Shown piece by piece: positions 23,114 through 33,963 of a DNA stretch of 64,000 nt (positions within the stretch are counted from its first letter, which is position 1; each line of letters begins with the position of its first letter). The stretch is from Bradysia coprophila (lineage: Eukaryota > Arthropoda > Insecta > Diptera > Sciaridae). Made by a program: the position numbers and the translations under genes. The DNA is taken from NCBI RefSeq assembly GCF_014529535.1, contig NW_023503293.1, forward strand, positions 2,636,507-2,700,506, in the 5' to 3' direction. Below the pieces are notes generated by a model. That model did no database searches. It was not told the DNA's origin and saw nothing but the letters and a program-made list of their open reading frames with translations.

Positions 23114-24873
23114 TATTCAACAAGAAGATTTCGTTTTGCGTTCGCGCCTAGATATCGTTTGCGTTTGTGTACCGAAATCCAGATATATACAAACGCATAG
23201 AGCTCATCACAACTATGAATTAATAGAACACGCACCGGCGGCAGAGGCTTTTTTTATTTAAAAATTGAAGTTCAACAAGTGGGAGAGCTGCAATGCCTAT
23301 AAAAACAATCTAAAATCATAAAACGAAAATGCGTTAAAACGACCAACAGAGCGAAATTGTGAGTTTCCCTTTTTTGTTGAATTGTTGAAAGCTTCGAAAT
23401 GTTTGTTGAACAAAATTTTTACTTGTACTTTGCTGCGCTTGGATACTTCACAGCAGTAGTCATCAGAAGATGACCATTTTTCTATGTAAATCATTCGAAA
23501 ACACGTTCAACTGAATGATTTGTTGCTGTCTCGTGTAATGGTGGAGGCGACTGAAGGTGGATCCAGAGGTCGAAACAGTTTATTCATTTTACATGCGCTT
23601 TACGCGAGCCCTAGGAAAGGAAAGAGCACTGCTCTGTTTGTTCCTTTTAACACATTTTTGTTTTATGATTTTAGAATGTCTTTATAGCTCTCCCACTTGC
23701 TAAACTTCAATTTTTATTTAAATAAAATGCCTCTTCATAGAATATAACACCTACGGTGTGAATTAGCTGGAAGAGGTGCCAGCGATGTGTACCTAATTTC
23801 TATCGGTATTTTATTATTTTTTATCGGTAGTATTGGATTTTTCTATCGGTCGAATATAATATCCCTTTCAATAACCACCACCCGATGTTGTTGTGTCAGA
23901 ATTATTTGAACCGGCCCAAAGTGAGTTGGTTCGTCTACAATTATCTGGATATGAGATAACGTAAGTATCTGCAACTCAAACATTTTATATCTGTCTCTTG
24001 AACTGCTACTAGAACTTTAAAGTGGTTTTATAGATTTAGTAGCATAATAGTGTACTCACTGCAGACGCAAAATGAGCCATTATACTTTATTGACATGATC
24101 GTGAAAAGACATTTCCCTAGGCGGGATTAGTGAGTAAAATAACTTGTGAAACTGTATATTTTGCCGTGTATGATTGCCTAGGCAAAAGTTCTAAAACAAA
24201 TTCATTCCGAATCCTCAGAAAAGTTTTGGAAAACGAACCTATAATAATGAAACAAACGAAAACGTTCTCAAAGCGAATTCGTTAGAAAGAATAGGCGAAT
24301 TTCATACATTCAGTATGTAGCGCATATATCGTCATTATCAAACGAAAAGAGGACGGTATGGGTTTTACTAGCTTCAACTACGAGCACTCTGTGTTTTGCG
24401 CTTATTGTACAATGAAATTATTATCGTGATACTAATGCTTCGAAACTCATATTCTGTTATAACCGATAGATAAGTTCTTTGCACTGTAACAATAAAATAA
24501 TTTCGTTGGTCTCGATGGAACATTTTCTGTACTTTTGTATAGTAAATATTGAATTTTGGAAAGATTTTCAACTTTACATTCTAACTAAAATATAATGTTC
24601 TGTCTGCTATCAATGTAGTAATCACCAGGCATGTTCGTTAACGAGAGATTTTTTTCTAACATTGAATGTGTTTTCAACATTTAACACGACAACATGATGT
24701 TCAGTTTTTTTTTCTACATTGAATTAAACATGAATATCAATAAGACTCGTACGTCAACCGAGATTATGTTGCACATTAGAAAGCTTTTGTTTTTTGTTCC
24801 ACAATCTGTTCTTGCGGACTAAATATATTTACTAGATGATTATACCCAGTAGTCTGATATTAACCTACAAAGA
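23114..24873. other. Intergenic, one coding-like fragment
   Basis: Near 23885-23962 a frame reading DVVVSELFEPAQSELVRL and on ends at an ACGTAAGTA donor-like site, which looks like a lone exon or a transposon fragment. TTTTTATTT..AAAATTGAAG and its inverse near 23250 and 23710 (both adjoining 'GTGGGAGAGC' / 'GCTCTCCCAC') outline a ~450-bp inverted-end element. No gene is assigned. Confidence 0.4.
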
Positions 24874-24994
24874 AGTAGACGTCGATGTTGTTTTCGTGCC
24901 TTCAAAATATATTCACTATCTCTACCACTATCACTATCACAATCTATTCAGTAGACGTCGATGTTGTTTCATCGCCTTCATAATCCATTCACTG
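24874..24994 (+). repeat. Short direct duplication
   Basis: AGTAGACGTCGATGTTGTTT occurs at 24874 and again at 24950, each followed by CGCCTTCA-like sequence and ATTCACT. The two copies are about 45 bp, separated by a CACTATC-rich run. Confidence 0.7.
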
Positions 24995-25204
24995 CCTATT
25001 TACATTTTATTGTGAACAGCCGTGGGATGCAATGTAGTCCTAACCCTCTGTGACCGAATAAACCTACAGCAACTGACAAAACCTTTATATTTTAATCAAA
25101 ATGCCTCTCGATCCTGGAACTCAAGAACTTTGAGTTGCGTCGGCAGTTTACATCAAAATTATATAGCACACGCGCAGAAACAGTTTTGTTTGTGAATAAC
25201 TTAT

Positions 25205-25268
25205 GACTCCGTGGTAGCGCGTCTGACTCCAGATCAGAAGGTTGCGTGTTCAAATCACGTCGGGGTCA
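25205..25268 (+). pseudogene. tRNA-Trp(CCA)-like relic lacking most of the D-arm
   Basis: The 7-bp acceptor stem (GACTCCG with CGGGGTC), the anticodon arm with CTCCAGA (anticodon CCA), and the T-arm GCGTGTTCAAATCACGT are all intact. The D-arm reads only TGGTAGCGCG: compared with the usual insect tRNA-Trp about eight bases are missing. The total length is 64 nt. The 11-bp sequence TTTGTGAATAA flanks it on both sides (25189-25199 and 25276-25286), as a target-site duplication would. A retroposed or deleted tRNA copy is likely, so it should not be counted as a functional tRNA. Confidence 0.8.
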
Positions 25269-25286
25269 TAAATTTTTTGTGAATAA

Positions 25287-25555
25287 ATTGAGGGATTTTA
25301 TTTCATTACGTCAGTACTTGGATCAAATTTATTTATTTATTTTTTGGTTTTAACGTCTACTTAACAAAGCGGACCAATCTAATAACAGTTCAACATTATT
25401 TCTACATTCAATCCATCAATTCAGTTCACAGTGACAGTTCTGTCTTCTCGTCTTGCAGACCAATACCCTCTCTAGCAAAACGAAACTACTTTTATTAAGG
25501 TGGTGAAAGAATCAAGTAGCCTTTGGAATTTACATGTACATTAAAACCAAGGGGG
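25287..25555. repeat. Repeat shared with the 7.35-kb region
   Basis: ACCAATACCCTCTCTAGCAA and AACTACTTTTATTAAGGTG (25461-25503) match ATCAATACCCTCCCTAGCAA and AACTACAATTATTAAGGTG near 7351-7393. A dispersed element is implied but its boundaries are not visible. Confidence 0.5.
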
Positions 25556-25806
25556 TAATCACTAGTAAATCAGTAAATCAAGTAAATCACGGTAAATCAC
25601 AAAAAAATTTGAAAAATTTTTGAAAAATTTTTAATTGTCACTGGATTACATTTCGAAGTATCGTGGCCGTAAACATATAGGATAAATTTCATGAACTAAT
25701 ACAAATTGAAGTAAATAGATTCAAATTTAGTAGAAACTTCATTTTTGATTTACTTGATTTACTGTGATTTACCGTGATTTACTGAGCTAGTAAATCAGTG
25801 ATTACT
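25556..25806. repeat. Inverted-repeat element built of TAAATCA units
   Basis: The left end TAATCACTAGTAAATCAGTA, then AATCAAGTAAATCACGGTAA, is matched in inverse at the right end, which finishes GCTAGTAAATCAGTGATTAC. Each arm is about 50 bp and consists of repeated (G/A)GTAAATCA units. The centre is unrelated. It is probably a MITE. Confidence 0.75.
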
Positions 25807-26244
25807 CCTCGATTAAAACGTAGTCAGTCAAAACTTCGAATAGTGTTTGTAGAATAAAAAAAAATTCTCAATCCCAAGTTTATCTTGCACTGCAGATGAC
25901 GCAAATATAGCGTTGAAACGTCAACAACTGATCTCAACCGAAGAATATCCCAATAATTAACAAAGAAATAAGGTGTGAATTCGACACAGAGAGCTGAGAG
26001 TTTGTTTGCTAGAGAGAGTATTGTGCAGACACATTAGACAATCACACCAACAGTTAATTCTGACATCACGTCTCGTCAAAATAGTTCAATCCAAAATCTT
26101 AAATTTACCTCAGTCCTCAAATCCGTTTCGTCAATCAATCAGAAAAGTTTTCCGTTTCCCTTCTCCCTCCTTTATTATACAATACAAGACAAAGTTCTAT
26201 CGTCAATTCTTCTAAAACATTTTCGTATCACATTTCTATTAAAT

Positions 26245-26368
26245 CACCAAACTCTTGGTCTGGATGTGGGATCGACAGCCAGTGCAGCCCGATTGAACGC
26301 TCGACAAGCATTTTTGAATGGTGGAATTCCATCCATGTTCGGTCCTTGAATTTTTTTATTCTAATAAA
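26245..26368 (+). other. Small coding-like fragment with poly(A) signal
   Basis: The frame 26245-26349 reads LGLDVGSTASAARLNARQAF and ends IPSMFGP before TGA. An AATAAA follows at 26363-26368. Composition is that of a real protein but I cannot name a family, and no 5' exon or start is evident. It may be the last exon of a small gene or a relic. Confidence 0.3.
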
Positions 26369-26990
26369 ATCCGGATTCCTCAGCGTTCGCACTCCCGTGT
26401 TAATGTTCAGTTGATTGCGTGAATATGGCTAGTCGATCCGACCTGATATAAACTGATGCATCCACAGCACCGCTGAAATCACCCTCCTCCGATTAAATGA
26501 CATCAGTCCCAGTCATTCTTGATATGGACGTAAATCAAGTAATAGATTTGATAATTAATGATTTGGAGGATTCTTTTATCTATAGAAGAGGAAAAATATG
26601 TGACGTGGATCAACATATTCAAGCTTTCGTGTTGCAGCAACACTATTTTTGTGATCAAAATATTGTTCAGATGTATAGTGTAGTGCCCAACTTTGTATTG
26701 CTCGTCTCTGTAGCTGTAACACGAAGCTAGTAATATGATTGCCGTCTGTGAAAGGTTAACACTGGCGCAAGTACTAATGCACTGATGAGTGTCTTCCACA
26801 CTTCATTGAACCAGTAATTTAATTCATGTAATCCTAATATAATTTATTCATTTTTCATATGTTTACTTAAAAAAAATTGTCTATTTAGATCCATGCAAAC
26901 CGATTATCTCTTATTTATATACCTAAGTACCTCAGATCGCACAGTCAGTACCTTTTCACTGCATAATTAAATAGCAATTCGTTACACAAA

Positions 26991-27729
26991 ATGAATCAAA
27001 TTTTAATATTCATGTTGATTTGTGGTATAACCAAAACGTATTGCGACGAGGTAAATAAAAATTAAAAATTTTTGGATGAAATGTCCGGATTGTCAATTAT
27101 TTAAAATTTACAAGGATAAGACCTACGCATTCAAATATGGTGGTATGGAGCAGCAAGATTCCGTAAAAGAATACTTTGATATTGTCATGGACGAAATAAA
27201 ACACAAAGACGGATCCGATTCGATTTTCCTCGTTAATGGGGAAGTTGAGCAAAAATTGGACCTGGACGATGAATGGAAAGTAATGACGATCTGTGCAACA
27301 TATTTGTAATTTATATTTGATATTATGACTGCGAATTGTTTAAGTCACGAATAATAGTCTATCGGAGCGACACGGTTGATGGTGAATACAGCGAATACAA
27401 GCGATTTCCCGAATTCAGCGCCTGCTCATTTATGAAAAAAATTTACAAACCTTTCTTTCATCCGACTATGAAAGATTGCTCGAATCTACCAGATCCAGAG
27501 ACGTGTCCGATAACTAAGGTAGGTCAATTTTTTTTAATGATGAAAATTGGCAGACAATGCGCTTGTTCTCCTGTAGGAACAATATAAAATGACAAATTGT
27601 GAATTTGATGCGAATGTGTTCCGAAAATTGTCACAACCCGGCTTCTATAAGATTACCGCAGACCTACTTAAAAATGATGAGGCCGTAACTGGAGTCATCT
27701 TTCGAGGATCGGTGTACGAGAGGGAATGA
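26991..27729 (+). CDS. Secreted DUF1091/DM11-like protein (183 aa)
   Basis: Four exons are in phase 0: 26991-27050, 27115-27279, 27345-27518 and 27577-27729, with introns of 64, 65 and 58 nt and good GT-AG borders. Residues 1-18 form a signal peptide (MNQILIFMLICGITKTYC). The C-terminal half matches the DUF1091 pattern by eye: RIIVYRSDT, a FPEFSACSFMKKIYKPFFHP block, SNLPDPETCPI and a closing QPGFYKITADLL. Such insect proteins are small, secreted and share the ML-type beta-sandwich. Some relatives (CheA/CheB) act in contact chemosensation, but a role here is inference. It lies 0.6 kb upstream of an NPC2-type gene on the same strand, so it belongs to a local cluster of lipid-binding-fold genes. 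The frame is intact and the start is the first ATG of the leader. Confidence 0.85.
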
Positions 27730-28325
27730 TAAATTAGATTGAGGTGAATTGTTCCAAATATTTAAAATTAAATTGACGGCAACAACAATTGCATTTTCTG
27801 TACAAAAGAAACCTTCCTACTACTAGAGAAATGGTAGGATGGTTGTGCGAGGTAGATGGCGCATGCCGGACGGTTTTTAACATCCTTACAACCAATAAAT
27901 CAACGCAATCGTCCTAGCACAACCAACATTTACTTTCTCTGCCTATACATCCGATGGGAAGCGAAAGTTCCATGAAGCATATGAGTCCACAATAAGACCC
28001 CACATTAGAGTAGCTATCACTCAAAAGACTAACCGCGGTATCGATGCGTTCCTTAATCCGTCTAAAAATGAAAGAAGCCACTAGCCACTTCGATATCTTT
28101 TCCAGCAATCTCAAATCTCGTCCAGTATCAAGTGAATTATTTGATAATGAATTTTATCGATAAGTTTGTTGAGATACATTTAGTATATGAGAGAAACGAA
28201 TAATTTTTTTTATCAATTTCGATGGAAGCAAAAAATGGGAGTCATTTATATCAAGCACGCATAAGTAGTGATTTAGTTGCCAAGAAGGTTGCGAAAAAGT
28301 GAAGCTAAACTTGAAATCGGAAATT
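27730..28325. other. Intergenic spacer
   Basis: No gene or repeat is recognised. A weak inverted pair (GGTAGGATGGTTGTGCGAGG / CGTCCTAGCACAACCAAC) lies around 27833-27930. Confidence 0.4.
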
Positions 28326-31300
28326 ATGGAGTTCAAACGTGTTTGTCCCATTAAACTTATGTTTATTTTGTTGATTTATTTGCAAACTACCAATGGGAAG
28401 CCATCATACATACAATCGTTGGATTTTGAGGATTGCGGTCAGTTTAGATTTTATATTTCACCAATTATTTCGATGGAATTTTCCTGGATCTTTTGTTCGT
28501 TGATTCGCGAATATTATGTTTTATAACGATTTCCGACCCCAGTTTTGTATATACGAAAAAACAAATGTTATGAAGCCACTTCATCAAAAACGGTAACGAG
28601 CTAAATAGCCGGAACAAGCCGGAGAGTAGTTTTGTTCACAAAACGTGTCAATTAATCGCAGAATACTTACAATATGCCCAAGATCTTTCGTAATACCGGT
28701 CAACCCAGATTGCTTATGTCAATGCGAGCATGCCCTTAATTTAATAGCTAAACGTTTTACATCCTAGATAACATTCGATAATATAGACTCTTAACTCTCT
28801 GGTACAGGTAGAGTGATGAAATGGGAATGATCATGGTAATATGCATGCGAATCCGCGTGCTCAGTGTGCCAGCAATATTTATCGAATTATTTTTCTTAAT
28901 CGAAGAATGTTGAGAATTGATTCAGATCAAATTTACTCTTCAGTTCTTAGTTAGAAGAAAACGTATTCAAATTCTGCCTTCATTTTAAAATGAAAAGTTA
29001 TCTTTGTTGGCCAGAACTGGTTCAGACAGAATATGTTTTTAGCGAACTGGCTTCCTTACTTTTTCGCAAATATATTTCTAAATTATGGAAAAATTGTTTT
29101 ACTTTTTGCTCAATAACTAATAACTTCCGGTAAATAGTCTCCTATTATAATACTGTTTTTAGTCAGTTCATTTACGTCAACAAACAGCTGAGGACTCTGA
29201 TTGACCGATAACAGTAAGTAATCAATATTTAAAATTTACTCGGATTTACTACGATTCAATAAATCAAATAAAATTAAAATCGATGACACAGCTGAACTTG
29301 CAACAAAATTATAGTTTGAGGTTTATTCGTTTGTAGAACGGGACATTGTCGTAAGATAACGAAAAGATCCAAAGAAGAAAAATACATCTGAGTGCCTGGT
29401 ATTATAGTATTTTATATCGAATGTTGCATAGTTAGATAAGGACTACCAAGCGTTCTCTATAGTACCGAGGTAGTTACCATAAACTTTTCATTAACTACGT
29501 CTTTCCGCCTATCTAGGTTCTACTTTTGACCTTGTATCGGTGCGAATATCGACTTGTGAATCGACACCATGTAAGGTTCCAATGGGAAACACGGTACAGC
29601 TGACAGCCGATTTTATCACAGACGGTAAGACAAGATTAGTATAACACTGAAGAAAGACATAAAGTCGACATATCGTTTATAACTTTCATGATGCAAAAAT
29701 TAGGAAGGGGATGGGCTGTATTGAAAGATGACTTTTTCCCCGTACTCATATCATTGAGTCTAGAGTCATTTTAGGGGGTAAATATGAAAAACGTGTACTT
29801 TTGCGTAGTGAAATTAATGATCGATCGGTCCATTTTATTTACTTAAATTACATAAATATCGATGTATACCATCTACGTATTTATCTTATTCCAAGCTTAA
29901 TATAAAAAAAAAACAAATTTCGTTGAATTTAATTACCTGTTTAAGTGGGTTCATTGGCGGTTTATCTGTATGAAAAGGTGATTTAAGTGGTTTCATTATA
30001 TTAAAAAAATTGCGCATCCTCATTATTATCACTAATGCGTTTTTTTCTTGGGATTCCATTTTTGTTGTTGTTTCATTTTTGACTAAATCCAAACAAGAAC
30101 TCAAATTAATACGAGTCAAAAATCATGGAAGGTGTTCATTAACAACCGAACGTCGTACATCAATGATAAAAAAAACGGCACAATGTAGACGTAAAAACTT
30201 GCACAGCCAACAAATATGTGCAATATTGAGCTTATCGATTATAAGTGGACATGCGATTTCTTTTGTGTGATTATAACAATCATACGTTCAAGTGCCTTTA
30301 AATAAATCCGATTTGAATAGAAATATTAGGTCAAGGAATTATATGACAAATTTTTGACAAAAAGAAACGAAACTGAAGTCGTACAACTGCTCCAACAAAA
30401 AGATTGATCCAAGATGGATTGGTAATCAAATATTTCATGTAGTTCAATGGATTGGCACATCATCTTCAAATAATTGCCAACAAGGACGCAAACCTTTACG
30501 AATATTCGAACCAATATTGGGAACTTTTGTTCAACTCTTTTAATCTAGTTGATAAGGGCAAACGTTTACCAAAATCAGTTGCTCAACCAGCACTTAAAAT
30601 ACTTCTAAAAGTATTGTAACAAAAAGAGACATCAATTTTTGTGCAAAATTTTTTTTGTCTATACTTGTTAGAAAAAATTTAGAAGAATTTTAAGTGCTGT
30701 TTGAGCAACTAGTTTTGGTAAACGCTTGCCCTTATCGACTAGACTATTTGTGAAATTTTGTGTTATGAAACTAACTCATTCTAAATGAAGGACACATTAG
30801 CGAATTATAGGAAAAATCAAATTCAAACTTTTGACTTAATTATTGAATTTGGGGTTATCAATCGAAACGAAAAATAGATTTGTATGTGCCTAAAGCACTG
30901 ATTTTTGTCTCATAATTCGCTCCTGCAATTTGTGTCCTTTCTGCATTTAACAATTCAAATTTAAAATATAATTCTGTTCTCCCATGAACCCAATTCCATT
31001 GATCAAAAAGTTGAAACAAGTAAGTCATACCAGATTTTCTACAGTCATTAAAATCAATCTACTTAATGTGCCACTTACACTTTTCTGTACACATCAAACG
31101 GTTTGGTTTTTCTTGGTCAGATTAAATAAAATATTGATCGATACGACATTTATAAATAGTATGGACGTATGTTACATATCTTAGAAAATGTTTAAATTAG
31201 AGAGAAAAAAAATGGTTTATTGAGTCACTGCCTTTTATCTGCCTTTATTTATTGCAATAACGATAAACAAGAATTTAAATTAAGTAATGTTAAATCTGCA

Positions 31301-32218
31301 TTGCGTCAAAATATTGAGATTACTTTGGAGTCGAACAATTTGCGCACTATATTCAAACAAAGAAACGTAAAAATTCGTGACGACAATAATGGACGGCAGA
31401 CCACTTACTTCCATGTGATGATGGAATACTCATAAATTTCACTTAATTGTTTCACCAGTTAATCTACAATCAATCAATTATATCTGTAAATGCACTATCT
31501 ACTATTATATAGGATGTCTTGGGTGGTTCGGGTAGTTTTCGATACGCTGAATAGGAAAGTCTTGTGGAGGAAATATCTTCAGCTAATGAAAGAAAAGGAC
31601 TGGGGTTTACTATCTAAACAAAATCTTTCCCAAGGCAAGCATATCACTAGTGTAATTAATGAATCTACTATTGGTCTAGTTGAAAGTATACTACAGAGTT
31701 AACAGATTAGGCCAAAAACAAACGACAGTGATTTCAATGGAAAATGTAGCATAATTATCGATTCCAACAACGTACATTTTTTCGTGTGGTTTCGGTCATA
31801 CTAGTCACTAGTGTGATGCTTTCTTGGGAAACCAAAACTGATTTGCCGTGTGGATTCGATCGAGAAGATGCTCTAGTCAAAATACACTGTTATTATTACA
31901 GACCACGACCTTACTCCCACACTTACACACGAAGCATACTGGATTCTGTATGCTATCAATACTCGAGCTACAATATCGCCTGACGCATGTGAAGGAAAGT
32001 TTTGCCCATTCAAGAGCTACGACGGCTTGGGATTTTCTGCTGACCTGATGGTGAATACCACACTACCTGCGGTGAATAATGGAATAAAACAATGAGTAAA
32101 AAGACTAAGTCATAAACGGATTTGGTTTTAGGTACGCGGCACTTTGTATTGGAGAGTAAAAAATCCTAACGATACTCTGGTTATGTGTTTTAAAGTTCCA
32201 GTATCCATTGTTTATTAA
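28326..32218 (+). CDS. NPC2-type ML-domain secreted protein (158 aa)
   Basis: Exons are 28326-28437, 29517-29624, 31902-32071 and 32132-32218. Phases agree (1, 1, 0) and borders are GT-AG; intron 2 is 2.3 kb. Residues 1-24 are a signal peptide. The mature protein starts near FEDCG and carries six cysteines at 37, 51, 56, 103, 108 and 149, the NPC2 disulphide set, including CESTPCKVPMG, ACEGKFCPF and GTLYWRVKNPNDTLVMCF. NPC2 proteins bind sterols or other lipids in lysosomes or extracellular fluid; insect paralogues also serve immunity and odour reception, and the ligand here is unknown. An upstream in-frame ATG at 28299 would add nine residues but weakens the leader. A second copy lies at 34925-35470 on the other strand. 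Several repeats and coding-like fragments sit in intron 2. Confidence 0.88.
30544..30744. repeat. Foldback MITE in intron 2 of the NPC2-type gene
   Basis: Arms of about 65 bp: the left starts TCTAGTTGATAAGGGCAAAC and continues TTTACCAAAATCAGTTGCTC; the right is its inverse, ending GCCCTTATCGACTAGAC. The centre is A/T-rich with its own weak pairing (CTTCTAAAAGTATTGTAACA vs CTTGTTAGAAAAAATTTAGAAG). Confidence 0.8.
30783..30947. repeat. Second inverted-repeat element in the same intron
   Basis: AAATGAAGGACACATTAGCG and AATTATAG at the left are matched in inverse by ATAATTCGCTCCTGCAATTT and GTGTCCTTTCTGCATTT at the right. The interior has no coding content. Confidence 0.7.
31220..31702 (+). other. 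Two coding-like open segments inside the NPC2-type gene intron
   Basis: The segment 31250-31435 contains KQEFKLSNVKSALRQNIEIT and ends at TAA; the segment 31490-31702 contains SWVVRVVFDTLNRKVLWRKY and ends at TAA. Codons look used, but neither segment matches a family I know, and the region between them lacks clear splice borders. A nested gene with small exons or a decayed element are both possible. They are not part of the NPC2-type protein because frame and phase do not fit. Confidence 0.3.
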
Positions 32219-32522
32219 AACAATCGGCGCAGTACATCAGGTGGAAGCTTATACACAGACGATTTTTCATATAAATCATTTTATATAAAAATGTGATTAC
32301 AATTTTTTACTTTGAAAAATATTCAACTAAATGGCATGCTGTACAGTAATACAATCATACTTAGAATAATTAGATTTACGATAACATGAAGCAGTTTTTA
32401 TATTATTAATAGACATAAATTATCCATCAATAAATATAAATCTATAAAAATTAAATGAAATACATTTTTTTTACAGTTTTAAAACATTAAGTAAGTTTGG
32501 GCCGATTGTGGAAGATTAACCA
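32219..32522. other. 3' flank of the NPC2-type gene
   Basis: AT-rich sequence follows the TAA. Candidate poly(A) hexamers (AATAAA at about 32430) are present. No gene is seen. Confidence 0.4.
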
Positions 32523-32760
32523 CAGGAGGAAGTCTTGATACTGAATTCAGCTTCGCCACGGATTGATAAGCTTCACACAAGAAGTACCACATTGTACTGT
32601 ACTGAAATCAGCAAGCAATTCGGTCGATCATCAATAGTTAATAGTCATTTACATAAAAAGTAGAGTTCTGGTGTGTATTTTGTTGATCCGAGGCGAAGTC
32701 GAGGTCAATAAACACACGAACACGAAACTTTTCCTTTTGATCTCGAGTTATTTAATGGTA
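32523..32760. repeat. Diverged family B repeats, inverted pair
   Basis: Left part: CAGCTTCGCCACGGATTG and CTTCACACAAGAAGTAC. Right part in reverse orientation: AAAAGTAGAGTTCTGGTGTG, TTTTGTTGATCCGAGGCGAA, then CACACGAACACGAAACTTTT and CTCGAGTTATTTAATGG. The two halves are arranged head to head. Confidence 0.6.
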
Positions 32761-33494
32761 TGTACATGCTAATACAGCTTAAAGTCAATATGTTTTTTAT
32801 TCTTAGGGTTATAATAGGGCACTTTCGACCCTAGGGACAAGAAAAGTATGTAATGCAATAGAAATGTGCTCCAATCGCAGTAATTGCGTCATAGATCCGT
32901 AACTTTTCAAAATGGAAATTTTCTTATATATCGGAACAAGTTAATTTACATCTACGATAAATGCACAATTTGATGAAGGATGTTTGAAACTGTCAGCAGT
33001 TTTGGAAAATAAAAAACAATTTTTAACTGATAGCTTCCCCAATTTATGTACCCCATACTCATATGCAATATCACCTTGCACCTCTAATATGGGTGAACTT
33101 ACTACTCACTTATATCCCAGCCGTCACAGGTGTAGAAGTTTAGAAACCAATTGAAGACCCAAAATTGAAAAATAAATTTGACATTAGAAGGAGCGACCTC
33201 CATCTACGAATTAATTAGCACTGTGCCATTTCTGTTGATTGTGTTGATCTTTCCGTTTTGGCGCAGAAATTCCCACTAGCTCAGCTTTTTAGAGATGATG
33301 TAAAAAAATAAAAATTTTCCAAATGATTTATTTCCTTCGAGAAATGACAACCATTCCACAATCTAGTCAAGCATTAAGCCCACATTATGCCACACTATTT
33401 TCATTCGGTTTTGTTAATCCGAACAACATAATCTATTGACCAACACAATCAGATTAACTTTTCTAATAATAAATTATATTTTCTAATTCTTATA
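32761..33494. other. Intergenic, nothing recognised
   Basis: No gene, tandem repeat or clear foldback is visible. Composition is AT-rich with short unrelated frames. Confidence 0.4.
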
Positions 33495-33707
33495 ATGAAT
33501 CCATATTCCCCAGACAGAAAACAGCAAAGAAAAGCCATAGAAATTGCTTAGTTATATAATAATTGCGGACAATTTAGTACAAATTGGGGAAAGAATAAAA
33601 TCAACAAAAAATTAACCGAATCAATCGAAAGACTCGCACGAGTTCGTATTGGAGTCCAGCCTCCGATTGTTGAATTTATTATGAACGGGAATGGGAGGAT
33701 AGACTGA
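33495..33707 (+). pseudogene. Unrecognised 70-codon open frame broken by one TAG
   Basis: From ATG at 33495 the frame reads 18 codons (MNPYSPDRKQQRKAIEIA), meets TAG at 33549-33551, and continues in the same frame for 51 more codons that look genuinely coding: NNCGQFSTNWGK, LTESIERLARVRIGVQPP, and MNGNGRID before TGA. Codon use is much less AT-biased than its surroundings. I cannot name the family. It may be the relic of a gene or of an inserted element, with the TAG as its lesion. Confidence 0.35.
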
Positions 33708-33844
33708 ATGCAACAATTAATTAATAATTAATAATTAATTACGTTACGTTCAAGTTGCCTGAACTAAAAATAGTTCTTGCAAAGAGAATTCATTAGCTAT
33801 GTTGGTGTATTGTAATTTACATATATGGCTCATTTCAGTGTTGG

Positions 33845-33963
33845 TTGGTTGGTTGGTTCCAGTGTTATTTTTATTAAATAGCCTCAATACGAACAACACA
33901 CACTCAAGCAAAATTTCGACTCTGCCGTAGAGTGTGTGTTGTTTGTATTGAGGCTATTTAATT
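33845..33963. repeat. GGTT microsatellite and adjoining palindrome
   Basis: A (GGTT)n run at about 33841-33858 precedes a foldback (33873-33963). Its arms, AATAGCCTCAATACGAACAA then CACACACTC and the inverse GAGTGTGTGTTGTTTGTATT then GAGGCTATT, pair over about 30 bp around a 25-bp loop. Confidence 0.75.

Noticed and set aside
25205..25268. Functional tRNA-Trp gene
   Set aside because: The D-arm is too short to form, so it is listed as a relic.
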